A DNA stretch of 53,445 nucleotides from Acidimicrobiia bacterium. Lineage in GTDB: Bacteria > Actinomycetota > Acidimicrobiia > Spongiisociales > UBA5794. The notes under the pieces are model-generated. The model saw only the letters and a list, made by a program, of their open reading frames with translations. It was not told the origin of the DNA and did not search any database. The position numbers were made by a program, and so were the translations under genes. Every line of letters begins with the position of its first letter. The first letter of the stretch is position 1. Positions 24,800-33,735 of the stretch are shown here, one piece after another. Where the stretch lies: positions 1-53,445 of the forward strand of contig JABDJC010000220.1 in NCBI GenBank assembly GCA_013003395.1. Reading direction: 5' to 3'.

Positions 24800-26557
24800 A
24801 TGGATTCCCCACCCGAATCGACTACCCCGTCGGCAGTGTCGGTGGTGTCTGGTCGACTCGGAGCAGCGGAACCCGAACCCGGCCCTCGGCCTCCCCGGCC
24901 GAGGCTCGGATGGGCCATCGTTGGCGTCGTCGCCGCGGGAGCGTTGCTGTTCTTGGCCGGTCCGCAGCAGCCTCGAGTGCCCGAAGAAGAGCAACCGAAC
25001 GGGATTCTGCTGGTGGTGCCAGACGTCGTTGGCCTTGACGTGGCTGCCGCCGAGCAACTGCTTGGCTCTGCCGGCTTCACTCGCAGAACGGTGCGGACAT
25101 GGGTATCCAACGAGCTCACCCCGGCTGGAACGGTGATCTCGCAGTCTCCGGAACAGGGTCTTTCTGTTGATGCGCCAGTTGAGCTCCTCATCAGCACCGG
25201 AGGTCCGACCGTGTCGTTTCAGTCTCTACCGACCGAAGCGCAAGACGCGGCGACCGGTGCCAACATCGCACCAGACGATACGGTGCTCGTGCTGGAGACT
25301 GCCGTTGGACACGCCTACCTGTCGGCTGGAGTGCTGTTCGGGCAGTGCGCCGCAACCGAACTGGTGTCGTCAGAGGTTGCTCGCCGTGAGGAACGGTGCA
25401 TCACGACCGACACGTCGACGGTCGCAGGTTGGTTGCCTGACGGCACGAATTTTTCGGTGACCGGTCTACCCGCCGGTGAGTACCTTCCGCGAGCGGTCGC
25501 GGGTGTGATCATGGTCGATCTCCCGGATGGCACGAGTCGCCCGCTCGGTGCACACAGCCATCGACGTCTCCGCTCCGATTCCGTGGCGGCGTTCGAGAGC
25601 GGGACCGGCGTCAGCTGGCCTGTGAATGGACAGCTCGAGATCGTCGGTGGCGCCTTCGCCATCGACATCGATGTCGACGGGAGAGTGATGGAGATGCTGG
25701 GCGACGACGCCAACCTCACGATTCTCGACAGCATCGATCCGGTCGCTGTCGACGAGTTCCTGATCGTGAGGCTCTCACCCCCGCTCCGTTGGCAGCGAGA
25801 TGGAGAAGTCCCAGGCGCGATCTCGGTCGGCCTTGGTGACATCGTCGTCGAGCGCGTTGACGTCTTGAGGGTCCGCTCAGATGTCTCGACCGTCAACGTT
25901 GATGACGCGATCGTCGAGACGCTCGTCGACCCGGCTGGGTTTGCCGCAAATCCCTGGGTGCTTGCATTCGAGTTGACGTTCCCGGACGGTGGCCGCTGGC
26001 TCCTCCGGCTGGAAACGCGCCTCAGCATGGATGTTGTCGATGTCGGCATGACCGGACGACTACTGGTCGACGGTGACTGGGTCGCCGACACCTACCTCGA
26101 CGCCTCCCCGCTGTGGCTCGAATCCGTGTGGAATCCGGACGGAACGCTGCCGCAAAGAATCGAGACCCACGACCGCCTCGATGGCGCATTGGCCGAGACT
26201 TGGTGGCTGACCCCTGACAGCTGCTGTGCGTACGTCACGTTCGTAGCCGCTCCCGACGGGCGAGTCATGCAATGGGCGAGTAGTGCGTTGATCGAGGAGA
26301 GAGAGGAACTGGTCGAGGCTGTGTCTTGGGCTCCCGATCGAGTCTCTTTCGACTCGACACGTTTCGTCGTGAGCGAGTTGACCTTCTCGGTTCGCCTCGA
26401 GACCCGGGAGACTGGTCATCACGCCACGGTCTTGGTCTCGACCCCATGCTCGAGAGGCCTGGTGGGCCAAGCAACCTGCGATCGTGTTGAAGAGGTCACC
26501 TTCGACGCGAATGGTCTCCCGTTTTCGGAGGTGCGGATCCGCCCGCTCGATCGATGA
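24800..26557 (+). CDS. Membrane-anchored PASTA-domain protein
   Basis: A 585-residue protein of unknown function. A Pro-rich cytoplasmic N-terminus (1-35) leads to one membrane helix (WAIVGVVAAGALLFLAG, about 37-53). Next is one PASTA domain (about 73-137) with VPDVVGLDVAAAEQLLGSAG, then P-A-G-T-V-I-S-Q-S-P-E-Q-G and LLISTGG. The remaining 440 residues are exported, beta-rich and have six or so Cys; I recognise no family. PASTA domains bind peptidoglycan or muropeptides, but the kinase domain that usually accompanies them is absent. Start ATG 24800 is preferred because the upstream frame is not protein-like; no clear ribosome-binding site is visible. Confidence 0.65.
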   Translation: MDSPPESTTPSAVSVVSGRLGAAEPEPGPRPPRPRLGWAIVGVVAAGALLFLAGPQQPRVPEEEQPNGILLVVPDVVGLDVAAAEQLLGSAGFTRRTVRTWVSNELTPAGTVISQSPEQGLSVDAPVELLISTGGPTVSFQSLPTEAQDAATGANIAPDDTVLVLETAVGHAYLSAGVLFGQCAATELVSSEVARREERCITTDTSTVAGWLPDGTNFSVTGLPAGEYLPRAVAGVIMVDLPDGTSRPLGAHSHRRLRSDSVAAFESGTGVSWPVNGQLEIVGGAFAIDIDVDGRVMEMLGDDANLTILDSIDPVAVDEFLIVRLSPPLRWQRDGEVPGAISVGLGDIVVERVDVLRVRSDVSTVNVDDAIVETLVDPAGFAANPWVLAFELTFPDGGRWLLRLETRLSMDVVDVGMTGRLLVDGDWVADTYLDASPLWLESVWNPDGTLPQRIETHDRLDGALAETWWLTPDSCCAYVTFVAAPDGRVMQWASSALIEEREELVEAVSWAPDRVSFDSTRFVVSELTFSVRLETRETGHHATVLVSTPCSRGLVGQATCDRVEEVTFDANGLPFSEVRIRPLDR

Positions 26558-26590
26558 ATCGGGTCACTGGAGAGGAAGTAGCCTCGTCGG

Positions 26591-27427
26591 ATGCACATTT
26601 CTTTTCTCTCCGACTTCGGTCTTGACGACGAGTTCGTCGGCGTCGTACATGGCGTGGTTGCGCGCATCGCCCCAGAGGTGAACGTCATCGACGTGACGCA
26701 CGGCATCGGGCAGGGCGACGTTCGAGGTGGGGCGCTAGCGCTGCTGCGAGCGGTTCAGTATCTGCCAGAAGGCGTGGTGTTGGCGGTAGTGGACCCCGGC
26801 GTCGGGACGGATCGGCGAGCCATCGCGTGTCGTACGTCGCGCGGTTACTTCGTCGGTCCGGACAACGGGTTGCTCGCACCGGCTGTGGCCATGGTTGGGG
26901 GTGCCGACAAGTTCGTGGCGCTGGAGAATCCCGAGTTCATGCTGCCGAGCGCAGGTTCGACCTTCCACGGAAGAGACATCTTCGGACCGGCGGCGGCCGT
27001 GCTGGCCTCGGGAGAGGCGACGCTCGATGAACTTGGACCGGAGATACCACCGGGACAGGTGACGCCGTTGCTGCTGCCTTTGGTGGAGCACGAAGCGGGA
27101 GTGGCTTCGGGTGAGATCTGGTGGGTTGACACGTTCGGCAACGCACAGACCAACGTGTCACGCGAAGACTTCGAGCAGATGGGTCTGAGCGAAGGCGACG
27201 ACGTCATTCTCGAAGTTGGCGGATCTGCGTTTCATCTCACTTGGGCGGCCGCCTATGGGAACGTCGAGCCAGGCGAGGCCTTGCTAGTCGTCGATTCGCA
27301 CGGGCAAGTCGCCATTTCGGTGCGAGGCGGGAGTGCGGTCGACGACCTGCCCATCGATTCAGGAGTGGCCGTTCAGTTCCGTAGGTCGACGCGTCGTCCC
27401 GGCCCGTCGATCACGGCGACTGGGTGA
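26591..27427 (+). CDS. S-adenosyl-L-methionine hydrolase (adenosine-forming), DUF62 family
   Basis: A 278-residue enzyme of the SAM hydroxide adenosyltransferase/fluorinase-chlorinase superfamily. It opens with ISFLSDFGLDDEFVGVVHGV (the adenosine-binding start). The catalytic triad of the hydrolases is visible: the Asp of VVDPGVG (about residue 68), the Arg of TDRRAI (about 75) and the His of STFHGRDIFGP (about 125). The halogen-binding loop of the true halogenases is absent, so water is the likely nucleophile, giving adenosine and methionine. The physiological role of these enzymes is not established. The 3' end overlaps a possible minus-strand micro-gene. Confidence 0.88.
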   Translation: MHISFLSDFGLDDEFVGVVHGVVARIAPEVNVIDVTHGIGQGDVRGGALALLRAVQYLPEGVVLAVVDPGVGTDRRAIACRTSRGYFVGPDNGLLAPAVAMVGGADKFVALENPEFMLPSAGSTFHGRDIFGPAAAVLASGEATLDELGPEIPPGQVTPLLLPLVEHEAGVASGEIWWVDTFGNAQTNVSREDFEQMGLSEGDDVILEVGGSAFHLTWAAAYGNVEPGEALLVVDSHGQVAISVRGGSAVDDLPIDSGVAVQFRRSTRRPGPSITATG

Positions 27428-27500
27428 CGATCTGGATGATGAACGCGGCGAGGATGAGACCGAGCAGGCCGATGACCACAAGTGCTGTAACGGGACGCAT
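27411..27500 (-). CDS. Possible 29-residue single-pass membrane microprotein
   Basis: A short open frame that begins MRPVTALVVIGLLGLILAAF and ends in a polar tail QSP. It consists of a basic start and one strong transmembrane helix, a common make-up for real bacterial small membrane proteins. It fills most of the gap between the SAM hydrolase and the glutaredoxin-like gene and overlaps the end of the former by 17 bases on the other strand. No clear ribosome-binding site precedes the ATG, so it may be chance. Confidence 0.35.
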   Translation of the reverse strand: MRPVTALVVIGLLGLILAAFIIQIVTQSP

Positions 27501-27524
27501 CGCATGGACAGTACCCGGTCTGTC

Positions 27525-27785
27525 ATGATCGAATTCCTCACGCGGCCGGACTGCTCAGTGTGTGACGACGGATGGAGCACGGTGAGCAGGTGGTCGAGAA
27601 TCCTGCGTCTCGATGTCGACCAACGAGACATCACCGACGACCCCTCGGCGGCAGGGTATGTCGAACGGATTCCGGTCGTTCTCGTAGACGGTCGTCCGGT
27701 GCTGGAGGGTCGGTGGACCTCGTGGGACGCCGCTCGAGCGTTGTGGCGAGCACGTCGAAGAACGAAGCGCGACATCGAGGCATGA
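27525..27785 (+). CDS. Glutaredoxin-like protein (DUF836 type)
   Basis: An 86-residue thioredoxin-fold protein. The redox motif is the CxxC of RPDCSVCDDG (Cys at about residues 9 and 12). The fold is supported by RLDVDQRDITDDP, then ERIPVVLVDGRPV with the cis-Pro loop (IPV), and a final helix. It probably works as a small thiol oxidoreductase in the cytosol; the partner is unknown. ATG 27525 is chosen because the fold's first strand begins there; an ATG at 27504 would add seven residues. rex follows 65 bases downstream. Confidence 0.75.
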   Translation: MIEFLTRPDCSVCDDGWSTVSRWSRILRLDVDQRDITDDPSAAGYVERIPVVLVDGRPVLEGRWTSWDAARALWRARRRTKRDIEA

Positions 27786-27837
27786 CTCGCCCGAACGTCG
27801 ATTGAGTCCAATCGGATTTTGGGTTCGAGCCTGCCAC

Positions 27838-27843
27838 TATTGT
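27838..27843 (+). promoter_or_regulatory. Possible -10 element of rex (leaderless transcript)
   Basis: TATTGT lies seven bases before the rex GTG, the spacing expected if transcription starts at or beside the start codon. No matching -35 or Rex operator palindrome could be recognised, so this is weak. Confidence 0.25.
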
Positions 27844-27850
27844 CAAGTTC

Positions 27851-28492
27851 GTGAGAGAGTCCATCCCCCCGGCCACCGTTTCTCGGCTGCCCTTGTACCT
27901 CCGGGTCCTCGGCGAAATGCCGAAGGCGCACGCGATGATTTCGTCCGAGCAACTGGCGAACGTGGCAGGAGCAAATTCGGCTCAGGTACGTAAGGATCTC
28001 TCCTATCTCGGCTCGTACGGCGTTCGCGGTGTCGGTTACGACACTGTGCAGCTGCGGACTCAGATCGAGATGGCTCTCGGGCTGAGTGCTGACCTCGTGG
28101 TGGCGATCATCGGCGCAGGAAACCTCGGATCCGCGCTGGCGAACTACAAGGGCTTCAACGATTGGGGCTTCTCGGTTGGTGCGTTGTTCGATGTAGATGC
28201 CGCCAAGGTCGGATCACAGATCGACGGACTTGCCGTGCAGCCGATGTCTCGCCTGGAAGATCTCGTTGCGAGCGCAGGGGTGATGATCGGCGTCATTGCT
28301 ACACCAGCGGGTGCTGCTCAAGAGGTAGCCGATCGACTGGTGTCGGCTGGGGTCACGTCAATTCTCAACTTCGCCCCAACGGTGCTGCGAGTCCCTGAAG
28401 AGGTGCAGGTCCGACGAGTCGATTTGTCCACTGAGCTACAGATCCTCAGCTTCCACCTTCACTCAGGACGTCGCTCCGCCTCCGCCGGCTGA
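27851..28492 (+). CDS. rex: Redox-sensing transcriptional repressor Rex
   Basis: A 213-residue winged-helix repressor that senses the NADH/NAD+ ratio and releases DNA when NADH binds. The N-terminal DNA-binding domain (1-80) contains the signature SAQVRKDLSYLGSYGVRGVGY. The Rossmann domain has VAIIGAGNLGSAL (G-x-G-x-x-G, about residues 84-96) and the acidic end of the second strand in FDVDAAK. The domain-swap helix at the C-terminus (ELQILSFHLHSG) is present. Rex typically controls cytochrome oxidase, nuo and other respiratory genes in actinobacteria; the neighbouring bc and nuo operons are plausible targets, but I found no clear operator there. Start is GTG 27851. Confidence 0.93.
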   Translation: MRESIPPATVSRLPLYLRVLGEMPKAHAMISSEQLANVAGANSAQVRKDLSYLGSYGVRGVGYDTVQLRTQIEMALGLSADLVVAIIGAGNLGSALANYKGFNDWGFSVGALFDVDAAKVGSQIDGLAVQPMSRLEDLVASAGVMIGVIATPAGAAQEVADRLVSAGVTSILNFAPTVLRVPEEVQVRRVDLSTELQILSFHLHSGRRSASAG

Positions 28493-28499
28493 AACAGCC

Positions 28500-28548
28500 G
28501 TCGAGCGTGCTTAAACGAACCGATGGGGTGGAATCAAGCACGCTCGAC
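28500..28548. terminator. Bidirectional hairpin terminator between rex and the bc operon
   Basis: A perfect 13-bp inverted repeat (GTCGAGCGTGCTT and its complement) around a 23-base loop, directly after rex and just before the end of the converging operon. A smaller hairpin (CGGCT-GAAAC-AGCCG, 28486-28500) overlaps the rex stop. Confidence 0.7.
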
Positions 28549-28557
28549 AGTGCCGCG

Positions 28558-29058
28558 TCAGGCGGTTTCTGCAGCCTCTGCTTCTTCAAGGCGGTTCATC
28601 GCCGCCAAGAACATGACGAACAGGATGAACGATCCGATCATCACCGCAGCCGCCGGTACTCGAATCTGGAATGCGTTCAAACCTTCGATTCGAGCGGGCC
28701 GAAGACCCCGGGGGGCATAGACCACGAAGAGCAGGGAACCAATGGCCAGCCATCCGAAGGAGGCTGCACCTCCGACGAGGAAGGCGAGCCGCTTGCCGAG
28801 GTTCGTGTACAGCAGCAGGAACCCGGTGCCGTTGAAGGCGATCAGTGCCGTCACCGTGACGAGGACACCGCGTGCAGCGATCGAGGCCTGAGTGATCTGT
28901 CCACTCTCGTCGGTGTTTTTGAAGATTGCGTCGTACGCGTCGCCGATGGCGCCTCGGATGGCCGGAACAAAGACAAGAGCGGTGAGGATGACGAGCGCGA
29001 TACCAAGCTTCTCGAGCATCGTGAACCCGGATTCTTCACGGTGAAGCCGCTCGATCAT
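28558..29058 (-). CDS. Four-TM membrane protein, last gene of the bc operon
   Basis: A 166-residue membrane protein of unknown function with four predicted helices (about residues 16-38, 57-80, 88-111 and 127-150). It may be a small subunit of the cytochrome bc complex. The N-terminus reads EESGFTMLEKLGIALVILTA, which fits the type IV prepilin signal pattern (G, then F-T-x-x-E, then a hydrophobic helix); that is unusual for a polytopic protein and may be chance. Start ATG 29058 shares one base with the preceding TGA (TGATG). A GTG at 29061 is the alternative; AAAGGG lies seven bases before the ATG. Confidence 0.6.
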   Translation of the reverse strand: MIERLHREESGFTMLEKLGIALVILTALVFVPAIRGAIGDAYDAIFKNTDESGQITQASIAARGVLVTVTALIAFNGTGFLLLYTNLGKRLAFLVGGAASFGWLAIGSLLFVVYAPRGLRPARIEGLNAFQIRVPAAAVMIGSFILFVMFLAAMNRLEEAEAAETA

Positions 29059-30644
29059 CACATGGCCCTTTCGTACTGAACAATCAACAAGATGTCATCA
29101 CGCGACAAGATCTGTCCGAAGCCGGGCATCCAGCCGCGACCGATTCCGTTGACCCCATAGTTTTCGGCGAGATTCGAACCATTGATGATGAAGTCGACAT
29201 GCTCGTCAGCGGAGGGGAACTGCAGCACGGACCGACCGTCGAGCAATGACGGTCCCCATGCACCAGAGCCCTCTTCTTGCTGGAAGGCGACCCCGGCTGA
29301 ATATCCGGCCGTGTGGCAACGGGCGCAGTAGCTGTTGAACAGGCCAACGGCACGTGTCGCTGCTTCGACGTCTCCATCAAACGCCTCGGCAGCGAGGGCG
29401 TCGAAATCGACCTCCCAAGCAGCCTCGGCAAGTGCCTCTTCGAGGTACTCCTTGCCGGCTTCTGCCGCTTCCAGGAAGACGTCTTGGCGACTCTGGACCA
29501 CGTTGAGCTGGAGCCGGATCGTGTCGAGCTCGCGGAGCAGACTTTCGGCTTCCTCGAGGTCAGGGATCATGTTGCCCGCAGCATCCTCCATCGAGAAGGC
29601 GTTGTCGGTTCGCAACTCGATGGCAAAGTCAGGGCGGTCGAGGCTCTGGGCCACGTGTGCGAACAATTCGTTGATCGCGCGTTCAGCGTCGTCGGCGAGG
29701 CCGTCCCTGTCGGTGTCCAGATTCCTCATCGAGCAGCTCGTGTTGACGAGTGCGGCAGACGCCGGCGTGCAGGTCTCCCGTGCGATGAATACCGCACGGA
29801 TGTCGGCCGGTGTCGTATCGATCGAAGCGAACAACTCGGGTGCTGCGAGGATGTCTTCTATCGCCTGCACTTGACCGTCCGCTGTTGCGGTGCCGTTGAT
29901 GAGGTCTGTGACGGTCAGCGCCCCGTTGTCGATACGACTGAGTGCCTGGTTGACGGCGCCTTCGACCTCGGCAACCACTTCTGCCTGCGGAATCTGCAAG
30001 GAGCGGATGTATGCCATGACCTGGTCGACTTCTTGACTCGTCATACCGCCACCGCCCTCGAGACCGCTCGCAGGCATCGGGGTACCGTCCCGTCCGTAGA
30101 CGATCCAGAAACGGACCTCGTCATCGGAGTAGCGATAGAAGACGTCATTGAGCGATGGCGCCGACCATGCCGTCGTGAGCTTGCTCCGTGGCTCAATGAA
30201 TTCGGCTGCACCGCCGCCGGCAACTGGACCGTGACAGTTCACGCAAGAGAAGTTGGTGTACCAGCGCTCACCTTCGTGGATGTCGCGCTCGTTTTGTTTC
30301 TCGGCGGCTTCAGCCTGACGGTTGGCCTCTGAGAAGTAGTACACCGGCATGGCGATGGCCAGAACCGCGGCTGATATCACCGCAGCGCCAAGGACCCGAT
30401 TCAGACGGGTGGACTCCATCTCGTCGTCAGATATGAAGGGCTGCTGGTTCGGCGGCGTCTCCTCAGGAGACGGTTCTGCGGTTCGTCCTGTGCGCAGCAA
30501 GTAAGCCACCCAGATGAGCGCCGACACCACAGCAATGGCGATGACAACGGCACCGAGGTCGATCGTGGTGTCGGGTACGACCTCGTCTTCAGTCGCCTCG
30601 ACGGCGAGGATCATCGCGTCGAAGAGTTTCGTTCCAGCGCGCAT
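29058..30644 (-). CDS. Membrane-anchored two-haem cytochrome c of the bc complex (QcrC-like, enlarged)
   Basis: A 528-residue cytochrome c. Two hydrophobic helices (about residues 30-50 and 84-104) precede two class I haem domains. The first has CVNCH at 134-138 with a Met ligand in TPMPAS (190); the second has CARCH at 440-444 with MPGF (506). This two-haem plan matches the QcrC subunit of actinobacterial bc complexes, which passes electrons from Rieske to the oxidase. Unlike QcrC, about 230 residues lie between the haem domains. This insert contains Cys 292 and 304 and a DTDRDGLADDAE calcium-loop-like motif (310-321). Start is ATG 30644, 17 bases after the Rieske gene. Confidence 0.85.
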   Translation of the reverse strand: MRAGTKLFDAMILAVEATEDEVVPDTTIDLGAVVIAIAVVSALIWVAYLLRTGRTAEPSPEETPPNQQPFISDDEMESTRLNRVLGAAVISAAVLAIAMPVYYFSEANRQAEAAEKQNERDIHEGERWYTNFSCVNCHGPVAGGGAAEFIEPRSKLTTAWSAPSLNDVFYRYSDDEVRFWIVYGRDGTPMPASGLEGGGGMTSQEVDQVMAYIRSLQIPQAEVVAEVEGAVNQALSRIDNGALTVTDLINGTATADGQVQAIEDILAAPELFASIDTTPADIRAVFIARETCTPASAALVNTSCSMRNLDTDRDGLADDAERAINELFAHVAQSLDRPDFAIELRTDNAFSMEDAAGNMIPDLEEAESLLRELDTIRLQLNVVQSRQDVFLEAAEAGKEYLEEALAEAAWEVDFDALAAEAFDGDVEAATRAVGLFNSYCARCHTAGYSAGVAFQQEEGSGAWGPSLLDGRSVLQFPSADEHVDFIINGSNLAENYGVNGIGRGWMPGFGQILSRDDILLIVQYERAM

Positions 30645-30661
30645 GCCCTACCTGGCTCCCG

Positions 30662-31486
30662 TCAGTTGCATGTCGGACCCTGGGGGTACGCGATGGTCTT
30701 GACCGAAGCACGAGGAGTCTGGATGACTTGGCCGGTGTCGATGATGAGATTGCCGTTCGCGTTGACCTCGATCACGAAGCGGTCGAGGTTACGTGGAGCC
30801 GGACCGTCGAAGTACTCGCCGTGGAAGTTGTACTTCGAGCCGTGACATGGGCACTCGAATCCTTGCGAGGGGATGCACTCAGGGACGCGGCAGCCGAGGT
30901 GGACGCATCGCTGCCACAGCGCCATCACGCCACCGGCCACAACGGGAAGTCCCTCGAACGACGATCCTTCGATGTCCGCATCGAACGTAGTCACCCACGA
31001 CTGGGCGGCAGGCAGGAACACTGGCACCAGCGTGCCGTCCGGTTGGTTGATGGCGTCGACGATGTCTTGCACGGAACCCACGTCGATCTTGGCGCCGAAT
31101 CCACCCTTCAGCTTCGGCCAGAAGAAGGCGAGGCCTGCAATGGCGAACTGGGCGAGAAAGATGCCGAAGATGCCGACGAGCGATCGGTTCAGAAACTGAC
31201 GCCGCGTGACATCGTATTCGTCTTTGGTGATGGTCGTCCGCTCGAGCAACGGATCCTTCACCGGCTCAGGATGTTCGGCTACCAGTACGTCTCCGGCCGC
31301 AACATCGGCAGCGTCGACGGACCCTACACGACGGGTGCGTGCCCGATCGCGTGCCCGTGCCTTGCGGCTGAGACGACCTGTGCTCTCGGGTTGCTTCTCC
31401 CGCCGTCCCGCGACAGCAAAGATGCTCACGAATGCGAGCACCGCAACGGCGGCGATAGCCACGATGAAGATCTGTGTCGTGTTCAA
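30662..31486 (-). CDS. qcrA: Rieske iron-sulfur protein of the bc complex
   Basis: A 274-residue Rieske subunit. It takes an electron from menaquinol at the Qo site and passes it to cytochrome c. The [2Fe-2S] ligands are in CVHLGC and CPCHGS (C-x-H-x2-C and C-x2-H, both with disulfide Cys). The N-terminus has one helix (residues about 4-24), then a charged linker, then a second helix preceded by TRRQFLN, a twin-arginine motif, so the folded domain is likely exported by Tat. Start TTG 31486 gives a TTGA overlap with the upstream gene, the arrangement common in this window; a TTG at 31513 is also possible. Cytochrome b is split and encoded just upstream. Confidence 0.92.
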   Translation of the reverse strand: MNTTQIFIVAIAAVAVLAFVSIFAVAGRREKQPESTGRLSRKARARDRARTRRVGSVDAADVAAGDVLVAEHPEPVKDPLLERTTITKDEYDVTRRQFLNRSLVGIFGIFLAQFAIAGLAFFWPKLKGGFGAKIDVGSVQDIVDAINQPDGTLVPVFLPAAQSWVTTFDADIEGSSFEGLPVVAGGVMALWQRCVHLGCRVPECIPSQGFECPCHGSKYNFHGEYFDGPAPRNLDRFVIEVNANGNLIIDTGQVIQTPRASVKTIAYPQGPTCN

Positions 31487-32397
31487 AAGTCGAAGAATAT
31501 CCCGTCTGCCCAAGGATACGTGAAGTTGAACCCTGGGCCTCTGAAGAACGAACCGAAGATGGTCAAGATTGCTGATGCCATGACAAAGAACGTGAAGATC
31601 ATTATGGCCAGTTTGCGGTCATTGGGCCGCACCGAAGGGTTCTTGTCGATGTAGGGGATGAAAGCGATGGCCGCGATGCCGAAGCCAGGAATGATCACGC
31701 CTGCGACTTGGGGATCGAAGTAGCTCAACAGTTCCTGCAAGCCGAGGAAGTACCACGGAGCCTTCGACGGGTTCGGCTGTTCGTTGAAGTTGGCCAACTC
31801 CAACAGGGGAGCATCGACGAAGACCGAAAAGACCAGCAGGAATGCCGTCATCACCATCAAGGCGACAAACTCGGCAGCGACGAGGTGGGGCCACGTGTTG
31901 ACCTTGTCGTGCGGTTCCTTCTTCACCTGCTGAATGGCGTTGGCCTTGACGACCGTAAGGAGACGTTGGGTCCGAACTCCGGCGGGTATTGCAGCTACTG
32001 GGGCAGCGGCAGGAGCCGCTGCTGCGCCGCCACCACCGCCTGCGGCCACGGGTGCCGCCGGCGCAGCGCCCGGAAGCGCGATGCCGTCGGCCTTGGCGCG
32101 TGCTCTCGTGCTGCGTTCGATGAGCGATTCGGGTACGCCAACGTCGGCCATTGCTGCGAAGCCCTCGAGGGCCGCTCCACCGGGGTCAGCGGCAGCGGGT
32201 GCTGCGGCGGCAGGTTCTGGCGCCACAGCCTCGGCGACTGGAGCCGCGGCGGGCTCGCCGGCTGGAGCCGCAGCAGGCGCTGAGCCGCCCTCGGGTGCGA
32301 GACCCATTTCGGCAAGGATCTCGTCGAGCGGTCGACCTTCCGCCTTGGCACGCGCCGCCGCGGAGCGTCTGAGGATGGATTCAGGTATCTCAGCCAA
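31483..32397 (-). CDS. Cytochrome bc subunit IV-like protein with tethered N-terminal helical motifs
   Basis: A 304-residue membrane protein. The C-terminal half (about 165-304) is the C-terminal domain of cytochrome b (PetD/subunit IV), with NPSKAPWYFLGLQELL (the PEWY-like quinol-oxidation site reads PWYF) and three membrane helices. The N-terminal 140 residues are unusual. Two copies of a short helical motif, IPESILRRSAAARAKAEG (4-21) and VPESLIERSTRARAKADG (about 87-104), are separated and followed by long Ala/Pro/Gly-rich linkers. The same motif opens the cytochrome c encoded at 36478. It is probably a docking module on a flexible arm; that is inference. It follows the b6-like gene by nine bases. 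Confidence 0.85.
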   Translation of the reverse strand: MAEIPESILRRSAAARAKAEGRPLDEILAEMGLAPEGGSAPAAAPAGEPAAAPVAEAVAPEPAAAAPAAADPGGAALEGFAAMADVGVPESLIERSTRARAKADGIALPGAAPAAPVAAGGGGGAAAAPAAAPVAAIPAGVRTQRLLTVVKANAIQQVKKEPHDKVNTWPHLVAAEFVALMVMTAFLLVFSVFVDAPLLELANFNEQPNPSKAPWYFLGLQELLSYFDPQVAGVIIPGFGIAAIAFIPYIDKNPSVRPNDRKLAIMIFTFFVMASAILTIFGSFFRGPGFNFTYPWADGIFFDF

Positions 32398-32406
32398 GCG
32401 CTTCTC

Positions 32407-33192
<786 letters not shown>

Positions 33193-33288
33193 CGTCGCTC
33201 CTCCCGCTCGTCATGTAGGTGTTCGAGTTGCCGATCGACAGTCTCCCCGCCCACGCCGTGCCATGCAAAACAATCGTGGAAGTCATGG

Positions 33289-33735
33289 TCACCACCGCAT
33301 CCCGTAGGAGTAACCGTTCTTGAAATCGCGGTCACCGGTGTCCACATCCCACGGAGCCAAACCGAGCTCTTCGCCCTGCTGAGCCAACGAGCCCTCGAAT
33401 TTGCCGAGGGTGATGACGTTGGTCGGACACCGGTCTACGCACAGCGCACACCGCGTACATTCGTCCTCGTCGACCACGAAGATTCCGAAGTTCGATTCGT
33501 CCATTCGCGGGTCGCTGACGTTCGTGGCCTCGGCGATTGCGTCGACTGAGAGGTAGTGGATGCACTTCCACGGACAGATGTCGACACAGCCCTCGCACAG
33601 GATGCACTCGGATTGGTTGATGTGCAGGAACTGTTTGGGCTTGACCGCAGCCTTCAAGTAGTCACCAGACACCTCGGTCAGTTGGTAGTCGTCACGCATC
33701 GGGGGCGTTTCGAACCAGACGTCATTCTTGGCCAT
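33289..33735 (-). CDS. Dicluster [4Fe-4S] ferredoxin-like protein in the bc operon
   Basis: A 148-residue soluble iron-sulfur protein. Two [4Fe-4S] motifs are visible: CILCEGCVDICPW (about residues 44-56) and CTRCALCVDRCPT (about 92-104), each C-x2-C-x2-C-x3-C with Pro after the fourth Cys. The first is followed by WKCIHYL, giving one extra Cys. About 40 residues of N-terminal and C-terminal extension are present. The gene shares one base with the preceding stop (TGATG at 33735) and leads into the cytochrome b gene, so it likely serves the bc complex, for example as an extra electron entry or exit; that is inference. Confidence 0.85.
   Translation of the reverse strand: MAKNDVWFETPPMRDDYQLTEVSGDYLKAAVKPKQFLHINQSECILCEGCVDICPWKCIHYLSVDAIAEATNVSDPRMDESNFGIFVVDEDECTRCALCVDRCPTNVITLGKFEGSLAQQGEELGLAPWDVDTGDRDFKNGYSYGMRW

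Noticed and set aside
33193-33288. Small gene in the gap between ferredoxin and cytochrome b
   Set aside because: Two minus-strand frames are open, but neither has a ribosome-binding site with a start codon inside the gap or a recognisable protein pattern.
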